Positions 1-12,100 of a stretch of 64,000 bases of DNA are shown here, one piece after another. How positions within the stretch are numbered: position 1 is the stretch's first letter; each line of letters opens with the position of its first letter. This DNA comes from Okapia johnstoni (taxonomy: Eukaryota; Chordata; Mammalia; Artiodactyla; Giraffidae). The notes below the pieces were generated by a model, which ran no database searches, was not told the origin of the DNA, and saw nothing but the letters and a program-made list of their open reading frames with translations. A program made the position numbers and the translations under genes. Location: NCBI GenBank assembly GCA_024291935.2, contig JAGTYA010000025.1:8639501-8703500 (forward strand), in the 5' to 3' direction.

Positions 1-42
1 GTCCACAGGGTCGGAAAGAGTTGGACACGACCGAACGACTCC
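1..42 (+). repeat. Bov-tA SINE tail, cut by window start
   Basis: The GGGTCGGAAAGAGTTGGACA phrase is the conserved 3' part of Bov-tA SINEs. Confidence 0.8.
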
Positions 43-555
43 TTAGAGCGCCAGTGGAGCTGGACAGTGCCTTGGTCTGGGTTCCCCCAGAAGTACAGGG
101 TACAGTTACACCCTGCGGCAGGGATTCACGTGTGAGTTTATTAGGGAAGAGATCCCAGAAAGCTGGTGGGGCCATAGGGAAGGAAGAAAAGCAATAAACA
201 TGACTTCTCAAGCAGGTTACCACTGTGGGCAAGTGGCGTGTAACCCTGCTGGGGGGGTGTCCCTGGAACACAGTGTAGGACGTGACCCTCAGGGTGGTCG
301 CACTTGCCAGGTTTTCTTGGTTGAGGGCTGTTCCTAGGGTAGGCAGGGGGTTATGCATTCCTTGACATCTCCAGGTAGAGAAAACACTCAGACACAGATG
401 CAGATGCTGGCATCTGGAAAGTCAGGCTGGCACGTACAGAAATGGTGGGGGTGAAAGAACACAGGTGTCTTTGCCATTGGCATCATGAGGTGTGGTCCTG
501 AGACCTTTGCTGGTTACCCCCAGAGTTGAAAAAGCAAGGTGGGTTATGTGCAGGA

Positions 556-558
<3 letters not shown>

Positions 559-608
<50 letters not shown>
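559..608. repeat. (GT)n microsatellite
   Basis: About 25 uninterrupted GT units in a CAND2 intron. The Cys-Val open frames read through it are artefacts. Confidence 0.97.
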
Positions 609-611
<3 letters not shown>

Positions 612-1836
612 GGGGCGGGCAGGGGGCTGAGGAATGGCAGGGGTCAACAGAGAATTGGGGCGCTGTCTCTCAAAACAGTACTCTGTGGGCTGGATCCTGG
701 CGTTCCGGGCTGGTAGTGAATTTCAGCTTGACCCCGAGAGCAGGGGATTTCAGTAAAGAGTTTCATGGGGGGAACAAGACATGCTCATGCTTGTGGTCTG
801 GTCATCACTCTGACAGTGGAATTGAGATCAGGTGGACTGGTTTCCTACTAGCAAAGCAGTAACCCCTCTTTATAACACATAATCTGAAATACTCTTTTCT
901 TACCATGAAATGAAATTCATGCGTACTAGAACCTGCCTCTACCCATGATTACAAAACAACTTTATATAATGCCCTAAACCGGCACATAAAGGAAAAAGAG
1001 GAACGCAGTTGATAATAAGATAGTGTGTGTTTCAGTGCCTAAATGCTCAGGCACGTTGATGGTAGACGTGTAATAAAGTTATGGGAAGCCTGCACCAGAG
1101 TGTGTAGGCTTGCTGTCAGCGCTGAGGCAGGAAGCAGGTGGAGACAGGTATGGATGCTGGGGACACAAATACCAGCACAGTGGCATTGCTTTTAGGAGAT
1201 TTCTGAAATGGTGACCATCTCCCAGTAAAGTTTCCCAGAACAACAAACTATAATCTTCCTTCAAGTTACTTGACCAGTGCATTTTTTGGAAATTTTAGAG
1301 TATATTAAAATGGTACAAAAAAGTGTTTTTGTGTTTATCTGTAAAACGAAATTACATATAATTTCATTTTGGACTCAGATAATTACAGAAAGACTTTTTA
1401 CCTGTGTGAATGCCCAGTGGGATGTTAGAAACTCCAGCAGGACAAGAAACATGGTTTTGCAATAGTGTCTTTCTGTCACACCCGGCCTCCCCTCTCTCCC
1501 TTCAATAAAAGCCAGAAGTGCCATCTCATTAGCTATGATGAGCATAACTAACAGAAGGCCTGCCAGTAAATTTCCAGAACACCCCTCAGAGCAGTGTTAC
1601 CCCTACTGGGAACCAGTGCTATAGGAGGTTGAGTGGGAGGACCCATGATTTCTTAGGTGGAGAAAGAAGTTGAGTTTTGCAAACTGGTGTGCACTGCAGA
1701 CACATGAGCCCTTTGTTTACACTGTGTGCCCTCACCCAGGGATTCTAATTCAGGAGGGGGCCGGGGCAGGCAGACGAGGCTGTGCACCCAAGAGTCTGCA
1801 TTCTAATGTACACCATCATCTGGGAACCACTCTTAG

Positions 1837-2029
1837 GTCAGAGGTCCTCAGCCTTGACTGCCTGTTCGAATCACCTGGGAAATTAAAAAAAAACACGCAA
1901 AACTCCCCAATGTCCAGGCCACACCTGAAACCATTTAACTCAGACACTCTGGGGCTGGTACCCGGGTAACACTTTCTTAAAAGGCCCCAGGTGATGGCAG
2001 TGCACACTTCAGGCTGAGAAACAGTGTGT
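1837..2029 (+). repeat. MER20-like hAT DNA transposon fossil
   Basis: The ends (GTCCTCAGCCTTGACTGC and CAGGCTGAGAAACAGTG) and the internal CAGGTGAT phrase resemble MER20. It is heavily diverged. Confidence 0.55.
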
Positions 2030-2040
2030 CTCATGCGGTT

Positions 2041-2364
2041 TTTATTTTTTTAATTTAAAAATAATTTTATTTATTTATTTTTGGCTGCGCTGGGCCTCTG
2101 CTACTGTGCACGGGCTTTCTATAACTGCAGAAAGTGGGGACTACTCTCCAGTTGTGATGGCTTCTCTTATTGTGGAGCACAGGCTCTAGGGCATGTGGGC
2201 TCAGTAGTTGCAGCTCCCAGGCTCCAGAGCACAGGTTCAGTGGTTGCGGTGCTTGGGCTTAGTTGCTTCAAGGTATGTGGGATCTTCCCAGATCAGGAAT
2301 CGAAGCCGTGTTTCCTGCATTTGCAGGCGGGGTTCTTGACCACTGAGCCGCCAGGGAAACCCTT
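2041..2364 (-). repeat. CHR-type tRNA-derived SINE
   Basis: It reads antisense: TTTATTTATTTTTGGCTGCG at the left (tail side) and CGCCAGGGAAACCC at the right (tRNA-related head). Confidence 0.75.
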
Positions 2365-2535
2365 GTGCGGTTCTTCAACTTTAATGTGCTTTCCGGTCAC
2401 GTGGCGGTTTTGTTGAAGCACAGATTCTAGTCCAGGAGCTCTCAGGTAGGACCTGAGCTCTGCATCTCTGTGTCTCCAGATAGAGCTGATGATGCTGACC
2501 TGTGACCACACTTAGAGAAGCAAGCCTCTAAGGCA

Positions 2536-2722
2536 GAAGTTCTCAAAGTGTGGTCCCTGGACCATCTACTGCAAACTTTCTAGAAATGTCAATTTTCAGG
2601 CTCCTACCTAGACCCCTTAAGTCTGAAAATCTGGGGTGGGGTGAAAATCGGGGGTTCAATCTGTGTTTGAACGAGTCCTCTAGAAGATTCTGATACACAC
2701 AGAAGTTTGAGAACCCTGCTCC
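2536..2722 (+). repeat. MER5A-like hAT-Charlie fossil
   Basis: It begins AAGTTCTCAAAGTGTGGTCC and ends AAGTTTGAGAACCCTGC, the inverted-terminal pattern of MER5A. Confidence 0.65.
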
Positions 2723-2995
2723 GGGGCATTCCTTGATTTCCAGCTGAGGTTCCTGGGTTCGATGTTTTGGCCATGTGCTGAGATGCAAAACCCAGGAGGA
2801 GATGCAGGTTTGGGAGGTGTCAGGAATGAGGTCAGCATAGCCAGAGGGTACCTCTCTTTCTGGCAAAATAGGGAGTCCCCTTGTTGATCTGAGTCTTTTT
2901 CTCAGCACATGTGGCCCCACAGCCATGAGGGGACCTAAGGGGTACCGCAACTCAGGCTGAGCCTGGGCTCTTACACTCCCTCCCTCCCTGCTCAG

Positions 2996-3150
2996 CCTGG
3001 GTCCTCTGGTGGGCAAAGTGAAGGAGTACCAGGTGGAGACCATCGTGGACGCCCTCTGTGCCAACATGCGGTCAGACAAGGAGCAGCTCCGAGACATTGC
3101 TGGCATCGGCCTCAAGACCGTCCTGTCGGAGCTCCCCACTGCAGCCACAG
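2996..3150 (+). CDS. CAND2: CAND2 exon 3
   Basis: This exon encodes [20 protein letters not shown] through [11 protein letters not shown] pyrimidine-rich acceptor ends in CTCAG and the donor is GTACCC. It starts with the last base of a split Cys codon and ends in phase 1. Confidence 0.95.
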
Positions 3151-6100
3151 GTACCCAGGTCCCAGGGACCAGGTGCTTCTGTTATTTGTCCTAGTTTATG
3201 ATTGAAGAAGCAGAGGCTCAGAGACGTGAAGGGACTTACCCTAGGACAACCTGGTAAGTAGCAGAGGATTCAGACTGACGTCTGCTTAACTTCATGGCTG
3301 TTTCAGAGATGCTGTTAGACTCTGCAGTTAACACAGTCTAACTAATGGCAGCTTGAAGACATGGGGAGTTGCTTTTTTCACTTAACTCGGAAGGGATCAG
3401 CCACTCCATTTTTGCAGCAATTTACCGAGAAGCTCAGTTAGGACAGGGCTAAAGTCTCTCCCCAGGTCTCTTGCCCTTTATAAGAAAAGCGCATGTTTTC
3501 CCAGAAGACACTGACCTGTATCTCACTGGCCAGAACGTGGTCACCTGTCCCCTCCAGGATGCAGGGGAGTCTGGGAAAGACTCCTCATTGGAAGGCAGAG
3601 GGCACAGGGGTCAGATGTGAGGTGGGCCAGCCAGCAGGTCTGCCCTCAGTTCTTCAGCTCCCCAGCTGTCTCCTTTAGTTTGGCTGGACACTGAGTCACA
3701 CCTTGGACCATGGAAGTCCTGGCTTCTCTGGTCAGCACCATTTGGGGGGTGGGGGATGTGGCCTCGGGGATGCAACCAGAGCAAAGGCCAGCCACAGGTG
3801 GAGGCCAGCCCTGGGCCTCACCGCGCCCACCTTGTGCTCTGTGCAGGCTCCAGCCTGGCCTCCAACGTGTGCCGGAAGATCACCGGCCAGCTCACCAGTG
3901 CAATTGCCCAGCAGGAGGACGTGGCCTTGCAGCTGGAAGCCCTGGACATCCTTTCTGACATGCTGAGCAGGTGCGGGAGGCCACCCTGAGCAACAAGGAT
4001 AGCGGGGAGGGGTGGCAAGGGGACAGGGAGGGACTCAGCTTCACAGAGCGGGCACTTACTGTACAGCAGGCCCTGTGCTCAGGGCCCTTGAATCGCTCCA
4101 GTGGTGTCCCAGGAGAACTTGACTGTCACTGAGTTCTCCTCACTACAGTCAATACATGGAGAACCTAATAGCTGGGCCAGTGTTTTCAACTGCACTACAC
4201 TTTTCTAAAGTATTCCTTCAGCCTCTCAAGGTTTGAACACCTACCAGAAAAATGTCAGGTGCTAGGCCAGTGCTGCGAGGATGGAGTTGGCTGGGTCTTG
4301 GCCGCCTCTAGGGAAAAGCTCACAGACATGTAAATCTGTGAGTGCAGTAAGGACAACAGCACGGCTAAGAGCAGGACCAGCGGGAGCTCAGAGGAGGAGA
4401 CCCTCACCTGGCTGAGGAGGGGGGAAACTTCCCAGAACGAGTCCAGTCAGCTGACTCTTCAAGGGAGGGCAGGACTTGGCCAGGCGTGGGTGGGCATAGG
4501 GGCACCCTGGACGGGAAGGCTGCCCTCGGCCCAGAGGACAGAGGCCATCGAAGACATGGGGCCCCCTGGGGGTTATGGGGTGTCGTGGGGTGCCATAGCT
4601 TTTCTAGTAGGTGAGCAAATGAATAAGTGAAACCCAGGAAAGAAGTCTGTGCTGGACAGAGAGAGATGGGAGGGTGAGGTCAGTGTGTAGGTGTGGAGTG
4701 AGAGGAAAGAAGGTTTCAGGACACATATGGGGCGGGAAAGGCACAGGCCTGGCTTGAAGGAGGGATGGGAGCTGCCAGGGTGGGCATGGGCTGCGTTTAT
4801 GTGTGCAGAAACCATTCTCTGCCATTCCCTCTTGCCTTGAGCCCAGAGCCCATCCCAGGGGCACTGGGGAGCCACTGGAGGAGTTAGGCAGAGCTACACT
4901 GGAGATTGGTCTGGCCTCAGTGTGGGGGAGTGAACGAGGATGAGCATTGAGGCAAGGCCCAGATTCGGGGGAAGTCGGGAAAGCTCACTGGAGTCCCCCA
5001 GGCCCCAGGACATTTGGCTTCCTCCCCTGGTGGGCAGAGTGGGCTTGAGAAAAACCCTTCCCCTCTCTGCTTCCTCTCCTGTGATAAGTAATCACTTCAC
5101 ACAGTTGCGGGGTACCTTCCTGTTTACCTAGGGCCATGAGGTTGTCCTAACGGGGAGGAGGCCAGGAGCCCATGGGGAGAGGGGCGGCGCCCGGCCCTGG
5201 CTGCCTGCCGGGTGGGCCCTGCCCGACGCCCCCTCCGGCCCCCCAGGCTGGGCGCTCCGCTGGGTGCCTTCCACGCCAGCCTCCTGCACTGTCTGCTGCC
5301 GCAGCTGAGCAGTCCGCGCCTGGCCGTGCGCAAGCGGGCCGTTGGGGCGCTCGGCCACCTGGCGGCCGCCTGCAGCACCGACCTCTTCGTGGAGCTCGCG
5401 GACCACCTGCTGGACCGGCTGCCCGGCCCACGCGCACCAGCCAGCCCCGCGGCGATCCGCACCCTCATCCAGTGTCTGGGCAGCATTGGTCGCCAGGCGG
5501 GCCACCGCCTGGGTAAGGGGGAGCGGCCCACGGTGAGGGGGCGGGGCGAAGGATGGAGCCTGTGATAAGGGGCGGGGCCGTGGCGAGGGGCGGGGCGAAG
5601 GACGGGGTGTTGGGAGAGGGGCGGGGCCTGGGTGCGCTACCTCCTTGGTTAGGGGGTGTGGTTGGGTGGGGAGGTGCTGAGGAGAGGGGCGGGGCCAGGG
5701 TAGGGCTGGAGCACCTGGAAGAGAAAGGGTGGGCTCAAGAGGCAGCCAGGTGGGCCCTGAGCTTGACCTGCTTCTGAGCCCTACCCAGAGGCTCGCGCGG
5801 GTAACTCTAAGTCATGACCCCGGACTTAAGTAAAATATGTTCTGTCGTCCTATTTTGATAACTGCACCTTAATAACAACCTAGGTGATTAACAAGGTTTT
5901 AATTTTTTAAAAATTTTTATTGAGGGATGACGTATGTACAATACACCACACTAGTTAAAGTGTGCTGAAGTCAGTGTGTGTTGACCTTTTCATATACTGG
6001 TGAAACTGCAACCACAATCAAGATGCAGAATGTTTCCATCACCCCTAGAAGTTTCCTTGTGTCTCTTTGCAGCCCATCCTTCCCATGCCCCCACCTAGGG

Positions 6101-9100
6101 AACCACTGATCTGCTTTGTCACCAGAGATTAGTTTTTTAGAAATGGAATTCAGCGATCAGGTTTGAATTTATTCTCAAACTCCTTGGAGTTAGTCTAGGC
6201 TAGAACAAGGCAGTGTAAGTAGAGTGGCCACAGTCTGCCCTCCCACCCCTCTGGCCCTCTCACTGCAAGGGCCCTTACAAGCACACATGGAAACCCCAGC
6301 CTGCAGTCCAAATCTGTCCACGTTTCCCCAAAGGCAGCCACCCCTTGGCCACCCTCAGAAGCGTGGACCTGGAAAAGAGACCTGCCCAGGACTGGACATG
6401 GGTTCAGGGTGACTGGGCAGGAAAGTAGGGAAGGGTGTAGCTGGAGAAGGGCTTAGCTGGAGTTCCTTCTGAAGCCCAGGGACCAGGCAGGGGGCCCCTC
6501 TGGCCTGGTCTATAAGGGCAGTGCCTGTCTCCTCACTTTCCTCGCCCAGGGCTACAGCCTAGCACAGGAAATAATCAACAACATGAGTAATAGTTTTGAC
6601 AACAGCTGCCACTTATTGAGTGCCTGTTCTGTTTCAGGCAGATCTTTATCTGCATTTTATCGGTAATCTTGACAAACTCTCTGGCTGGTGAGCATTGTTA
6701 TCCCTACTGTGAAGATGAGTGATCTGAGGTTAAACAAGGGTTGTGTTGTGCCCAAGGTCCCATAGCTTAGATGGGGCTGAGTCGGGGCTACAACCCCCAT
6801 CTGCTGAAGCCTCTGAGGTACAGTTTGCAGTGGCCAAGGTGGCAGGGGCAGGCACAGGCTGATTGCCGTGGGCTGGGGAAGCCCAGGAGACGGCCTGACC
6901 TCACCTCAGTGACCCACCTGGTCCTGCAGGAGCCCACCTGGACCGCCTGGTGCCCCTGGTGGAGGAGTTCTGCAACCTGGATGATGACGAACTTCGGGAG
7001 TCCTGCTTCCAGGCCTTTGAGGCCTTCCTGAGGAAGTAGGTGCAGCAGGCTCCTAGAAACGGGGGCCTTGGGGTTTCTTTGAGAAGTTGGTGGGGATGGA
7101 GTGGGCACAAGATGCTGGCCTCAAAGCAGTCAGATCTCGGGGCTCACTCTTGGGCTTCACCCCCCACCCTGTCCTGCCTGGGTCCAGCAGAGCCTCCCCC
7201 ATCCCACCCACAGGTGCCCCAAGGAAATGGGCCCTCACGTGCCCAATGTGACCAGCCTCTGCCTCCAGTATGTAAAGCACGACCCCAACTATAACTATGA
7301 CAGTGATGAGGATCAGGAGCAGATGGAGACTGAGGACAGCGAGCTCAGTGAGCAGGGTGGGTAGCCAACTTGTCATTGGGCCGATGGGTGGAAACGGGTT
7401 CAGCCTCCCCATGAATACCCCAGCCAAAGACAGGGGCCACATTTGGTGCCCTCCCATCCTGATCCCAACTGTTCCTGGGGCTCCTGTCCCGCCCTTAGAA
7501 ATCTATATCCTCTGTCATCCCCACACTCTCTGACTGCACAGATCACTCATGAGTCGTGATAGCTGTTGTTGAGCATCTCCTGATGTCCAAAGTGCCCTCT
7601 TATTTCATGTTCCTTACGATGAACCTGGAAAACCTTATATTTATTATCATGCCCATATTTCAGACAAGAAAGCTGAGACTTAGAGATTTGCCTGAGATCA
7701 CACAGCGAGGAAGTGGCATAGCTGGGACTTGGAGCCATGTCTGCCAGACTCCCCCATCTCATGCTGCCATCTCTGTACCCTTTTGTAAAAAAATTTATTT
7801 GGCTGCATTGTCTTAGTTGCCACATTTGAGGTCTTTGCTGTGTCATGCAGGATCTTTCATTGCATTGTGCAAGCTCCAGAGCATGTGGGCTCCGTTGCCC
7901 CAAGTCATGTGGAATCTTAGTTCCCTGACCAAGGATCGAACCTGCATCCCCTGCATTGCTAGGTGGATTCTTAGCCACCGGACCACCAGGGAAGTCCCTC
8001 TGTACCCTTTGAGTTATGGCTTCCAAGAGCCACTGCTTTACCCCAGCAACGTGAAGCTCTGATGATGGATTGGTTGGCACTGACAGGGAGAAATGCCTGG
8101 GTGGGGAATGGACTCAATAGCTTCTTTCCTTCTGTGCCTGTGGTCCTGTCTGTTACTCAGGGGGATGCCCCTGGACCCTGGAGGCACTGATGGAGGCAAG
8201 GGACTTATGTCCCGGTGGGGTACTCAGAGCGAGATGCAGTGGCAGGAGATGAGATTGGACAGGCATGTAGGGGCCTCAAGTCGCAGACCAAGGAGACTGG
8301 ACATTTTCTTGTTAGTATCTAGGAGCTCTGGTTGTTTCTTCATGGGTGACATGGGGTGGAGATAACAAACAAGGGGCCATCAGGGGGACCATCTGCTGAG
8401 CTGACAAGGGACATCTGGGGGGCCATCCCCCTGGCCCAGCATGGCTTGTCCAGATGCAGTGCTCTGAGAGTCTGAGTTCTCTACAGAGCAGAGTGAGTAG
8501 GAACATGCTGTGGCTGGGGGTGTCCCTAGGTAGGACCATCCTCCTCTGAGCCTCATATATGTCTCCCCCATATGTGTGGGTGGGCCTTACTCAGCTCTGC
8601 TGTTTCTACCTCTGTGTCCCCAGGAGAATCTCTAATCCTTTCTCAGCCTTACTCATATCTATAAAAGGGCCTCAAGACGTCTTCATTCCTGAGGGGTGGT
8701 GAAGACTTGAGCTCTGGCCTCTGAGGGGAGCTTGGAGAGCGAAGAGCCATGCAAACACAGCTTCTTTCATCAGTAGTCCTGCTTGGAAGCCAGAATCAGG
8801 ACCCTGCCGAGGGCGGGGGAACTGTCACCTCCCTTCTGAAAGCCAAGTAGATAAAACATCACACAGCCAGTCCTAAAACCAAAGGACAGGTCTTGTGCCC
8901 CAAATGGATTTCCTAAATCCTCACTTGGGAGTCAGTTTTTCCCAGATGCAGTCGCAACAATCAAGGGTCTGAGGCAGATGGGGGGACCCTGGTTTACCTC
9001 TAGCTAGTTCCCTGCCTGGCACCATCCCCAGCACAGAGCAGGTACTAATTAACCTCGAGAAGGAAATGGCCACCCCTTCCAGTATTCTTGCCTGAAAATC

Positions 9101-12100
9101 CCCATGGACAGAGGAGCCTGGCGGTTGCAGAGAGTCGGACACAACTCAGTGACTAAGCAGCAACTTCTTAATAGTTATAAGTAGTGTCTATGGAGGCTTC
9201 CCTGGTGGCTCAGATGGTAAAGAATCTGCCTGCAGTGCGGGAGACCCAAGCTCAATCCCTGGGTCAGGAAGATCTCCTGGAGGAGGAAATGGCAACCCAC
9301 TCCAGTGTTCTTGCCTGGAGAATCCCATGGATGGAGGAGCCTGGTGGGCTACATGGAAAGGGGAAGCCCCACCCGAGCTCTCCTCGCGGCCCCCTCACTT
9401 CTCACCCCTCTGTCCTGGAAGACCACCTGGGTGGGGCTGGCGGCTCCCAGCCTCGGTGCACAGGGCTCCACAGGTGTCCTGATTCCTGCCCTAGAGAGTG
9501 AGGAGGAATACAGCGATGATGACGACATGAGCTGGAAGGTGCGCCGGGCAGCGGCCAAGTGCCTGGCAGCCTTGATCGACTCTCGGCCTGACCTGCTGCC
9601 TGACTTCCACTGCGCCCTGGCACCCGCGCTCATCCACCGCTTCAAGGAGCGCGAGGAGAACGTCAAGGCTGACGTGTTCGGGGCTTACATCGTGCTGCTG
9701 CGGCAGACGCGGCCCCCGAAGGGGTGGCTGGAGGTCGTGGAGGAGCCCACCCAGACCAGCAGCAACCTCCAGATGCTGCGAGGACAGGTGTGCCTGCCTA
9801 CCCCTCCCCCTCGCCCCCCACCTCACAGCCCTTCCCTCCGCCCACTGCCCCCCATCTCCAGCCGCCAAAGTGTGTGTATTGAGCACCTGCTGTGTACGTG
9901 GCCCTTTGTATGAAGTGCCTGGACTGCACGGTGTCTGGCAGATGGCCCGAGGGTCAAGTAGGGTTCCAGGCCACAGGAAGGGGATTCAGTTTTATTCTAA
10001 GAGGGTAGAAGCCACAGGAGGGGGAATATGGTATCCCATTCACTTTTGAAAAAGTTCACTCTGGCTGCCGTGTGGGAAATGGATTGTAATGGGCTGGAGG
10101 CCACTGCAGCTGTGTAGGTTAAAGGCAGGAGGTTGAACTTGAGAGGTAGTTTGTTTTTTTTTTTTAATATTTATTTATTTAGGCATTTATTTGGCTGCGT
10201 TGGGTCTTAGCTGTGTCACACAGACTCTTTAGTGGTGGCATGCCAGCTCTTAGTTGCAGCATGTGGGGTCTAGTTCCCCAACCAGGGATTGAACCCTGGG
10301 CCCCCTGCACTGGGAATGCAGAGTCTTAGCCACTGGGTCTCCAGGGAAGCCCCAAGACATAGTTTTTTGGGTCTGTAGATGGATGTGGAAGACAAGGGGC
10401 GGAGAGATGTCGTGTGACTTCTGGGCTCTGGCTAAAGCATGAAGTACAGTCCCCGAGATGGTGGAGCGGGGGATGCGCGGAGTTCTGTTCTGGACATTTA
10501 TTCTGTTTGAAGTCCTTGTTGGATGCTCAAGTTGAGATGTCAGGTGGGCAGTTAGCACACAAGCCTCGTGTCAGATGTAGATCTGGGAGCCATTGCTTCA
10601 GTGGAATCTGAAACTCGGGAGTGGTGAGCTCATCAGGGAGGGAATCCAGCTGGGGAAGGGAGAGGGGCCCCCGATCCGGTGACCTTGAGCTGCTTACTTC
10701 AACTCCGTGCCTGTTTCCCAAGTGTCAGGTGGGCCCAGGACTAGTGCCTGCCTCAGAGAGTGAGTGTGGAATGAGGTGTCTGGCACAGAGTGAGTGATGG
10801 GGAGCTCGGGGTGGAAGGATCCCCTCCACATGCTGGGGGTCCCTCCTTGTCAGGTACCTGGGCAGAGCCCCCCAGTAGTGGGTGGGGTGTGTGGGTTCCT
10901 GGGTGGTTACTGGCCTCCCCCCTGCCCCCGACTTGCCTACAGGTGCCTCTTGTGATGAAGGCCCTGCAGCGGCAGCTGAAAGATCGGAGTGCCAGGGCCC
11001 GCCAGGGCTGCTTCAGCCTCCTCACTGAGCTGGCAGGCGTCCTCCCGGGCAGCCTGGCAGAGCACATGCCCGTGCTGGTAGCAGGTAGGGTGCCCTGGAA
11101 CCTGGGGTTTGCTCTTCCAGGCTTCTCCCCGAACCCAGCCCCCAGCCCCCACTCCCTGCTGGTACCACCATTCAGCAACCTACAGCGACTCCCCACTGCC
11201 AGCAGTGAGGACAGGGCTGGGGTGCACACCCTTTGTCCTCTTTTCACGTAAGTTTCCTGGCCTGTATCCTCAGCCCTGGCCCCGGCCGAGCCCTGACCTC
11301 TCAGAACCTGCTGCTTAAGGGCCCAGGTGCCTGGGTCCAGCTCAGATGCCTGTGGGTCCTCCACGCCCGCATCCAGGGAGGGCTGAGTTGGGTCAGCGTG
11401 TGTGTCCTGATAACCTGGGCACCCACCCCACAGGCATTGTCTTCTCGCTGGCGGACCGCTCCAGCTCCTCCACCATCCGGATGGACGCCCTGGCCTTCCT
11501 GCAGGGGCTGCTGGGTACAGAGCCGGCCAAGGCCTTCCAGCCGCACCTGCCCACTCTCCTGCCACCGGTGATGGCCTGCGTGGCCGACCCTTTCTACAAG
11601 ATTGCAGCCGAGGCCCTGCTGGTGCTCCAGGAGCTGGTGAGGGCGCTGTGGCCACTGGACGGGCCTCGGAAGCTGGACCCTGAGCCCTACGTTGGAGAGA
11701 TGTCTGCGGCCACCCTGGCCCGGCTTCGGGCCACCGACCTGGACCAGGAGGTGAAGGAGCGGGCCATCTCCTGCATGGGCCATCTTGTGGGCCACCTGGG
11801 CGACCGGCTCGGGGACGACCTGGAGCCGTCACTCTTGCTCCTCCTGGACCGCCTGCGGAACGAGATCACGCGGCTCTCGGCCATCAAGGCGCTGACGCTG
11901 GTGGCCATGTCCCCACTGCAGATCAACCTGCAGCCTATCCTGGCTGAGGCGCTGCCCATCCTGGCCTCGTTCCTGCGCAAGAACCAGCGGGCACTGCGGC
12001 TGGCCACGCTGGCGGCCCTGGCCGCGCTGGCCCAGAGCCAGGGCCCCAGTCTCCCGCCGTCCGCCGTGCAGGCCGTGCTGGCCGAGCTGCCCGCCCTGGT

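Larger units (their letters stand above)
1..2995 (+). other. CAND2 intron (3' part), no exon seen
   Basis: This is the intron before the first CAND2 exon in the window. I found no CAND-like coding sequence here. It holds the tail of a Bov-tA SINE, a long GT microsatellite, MER20-like and MER5A-like fossils, and a CHR-type SINE. The remainder is unremarkable AT-rich intronic DNA. Confidence 0.7.

Noticed and set aside
492..862. Cys-Val repeat open frames
   Set aside because: They arise from translating the GT microsatellite.
5124..5565. Several overlapping open frames on both strands
   Set aside because: They are shadows of the GC-rich CAND2 exon 5; only the frame continuing CAND2 is kept.
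9196..9270. tRNA-like segments in SINE heads
   Set aside because: The Bov-tA and CHR heads derive from tRNA but lack an intact cloverleaf in this genomic context; they are not tRNA genes.
10753..11832. Open frame of 359 codons on the minus strand
   Set aside because: It lies antisense to CAND2 exons 9-10 and their intron, is rich in Pro, Gly and Arg as expected from GC-rich shadow frames, and matches nothing I know.
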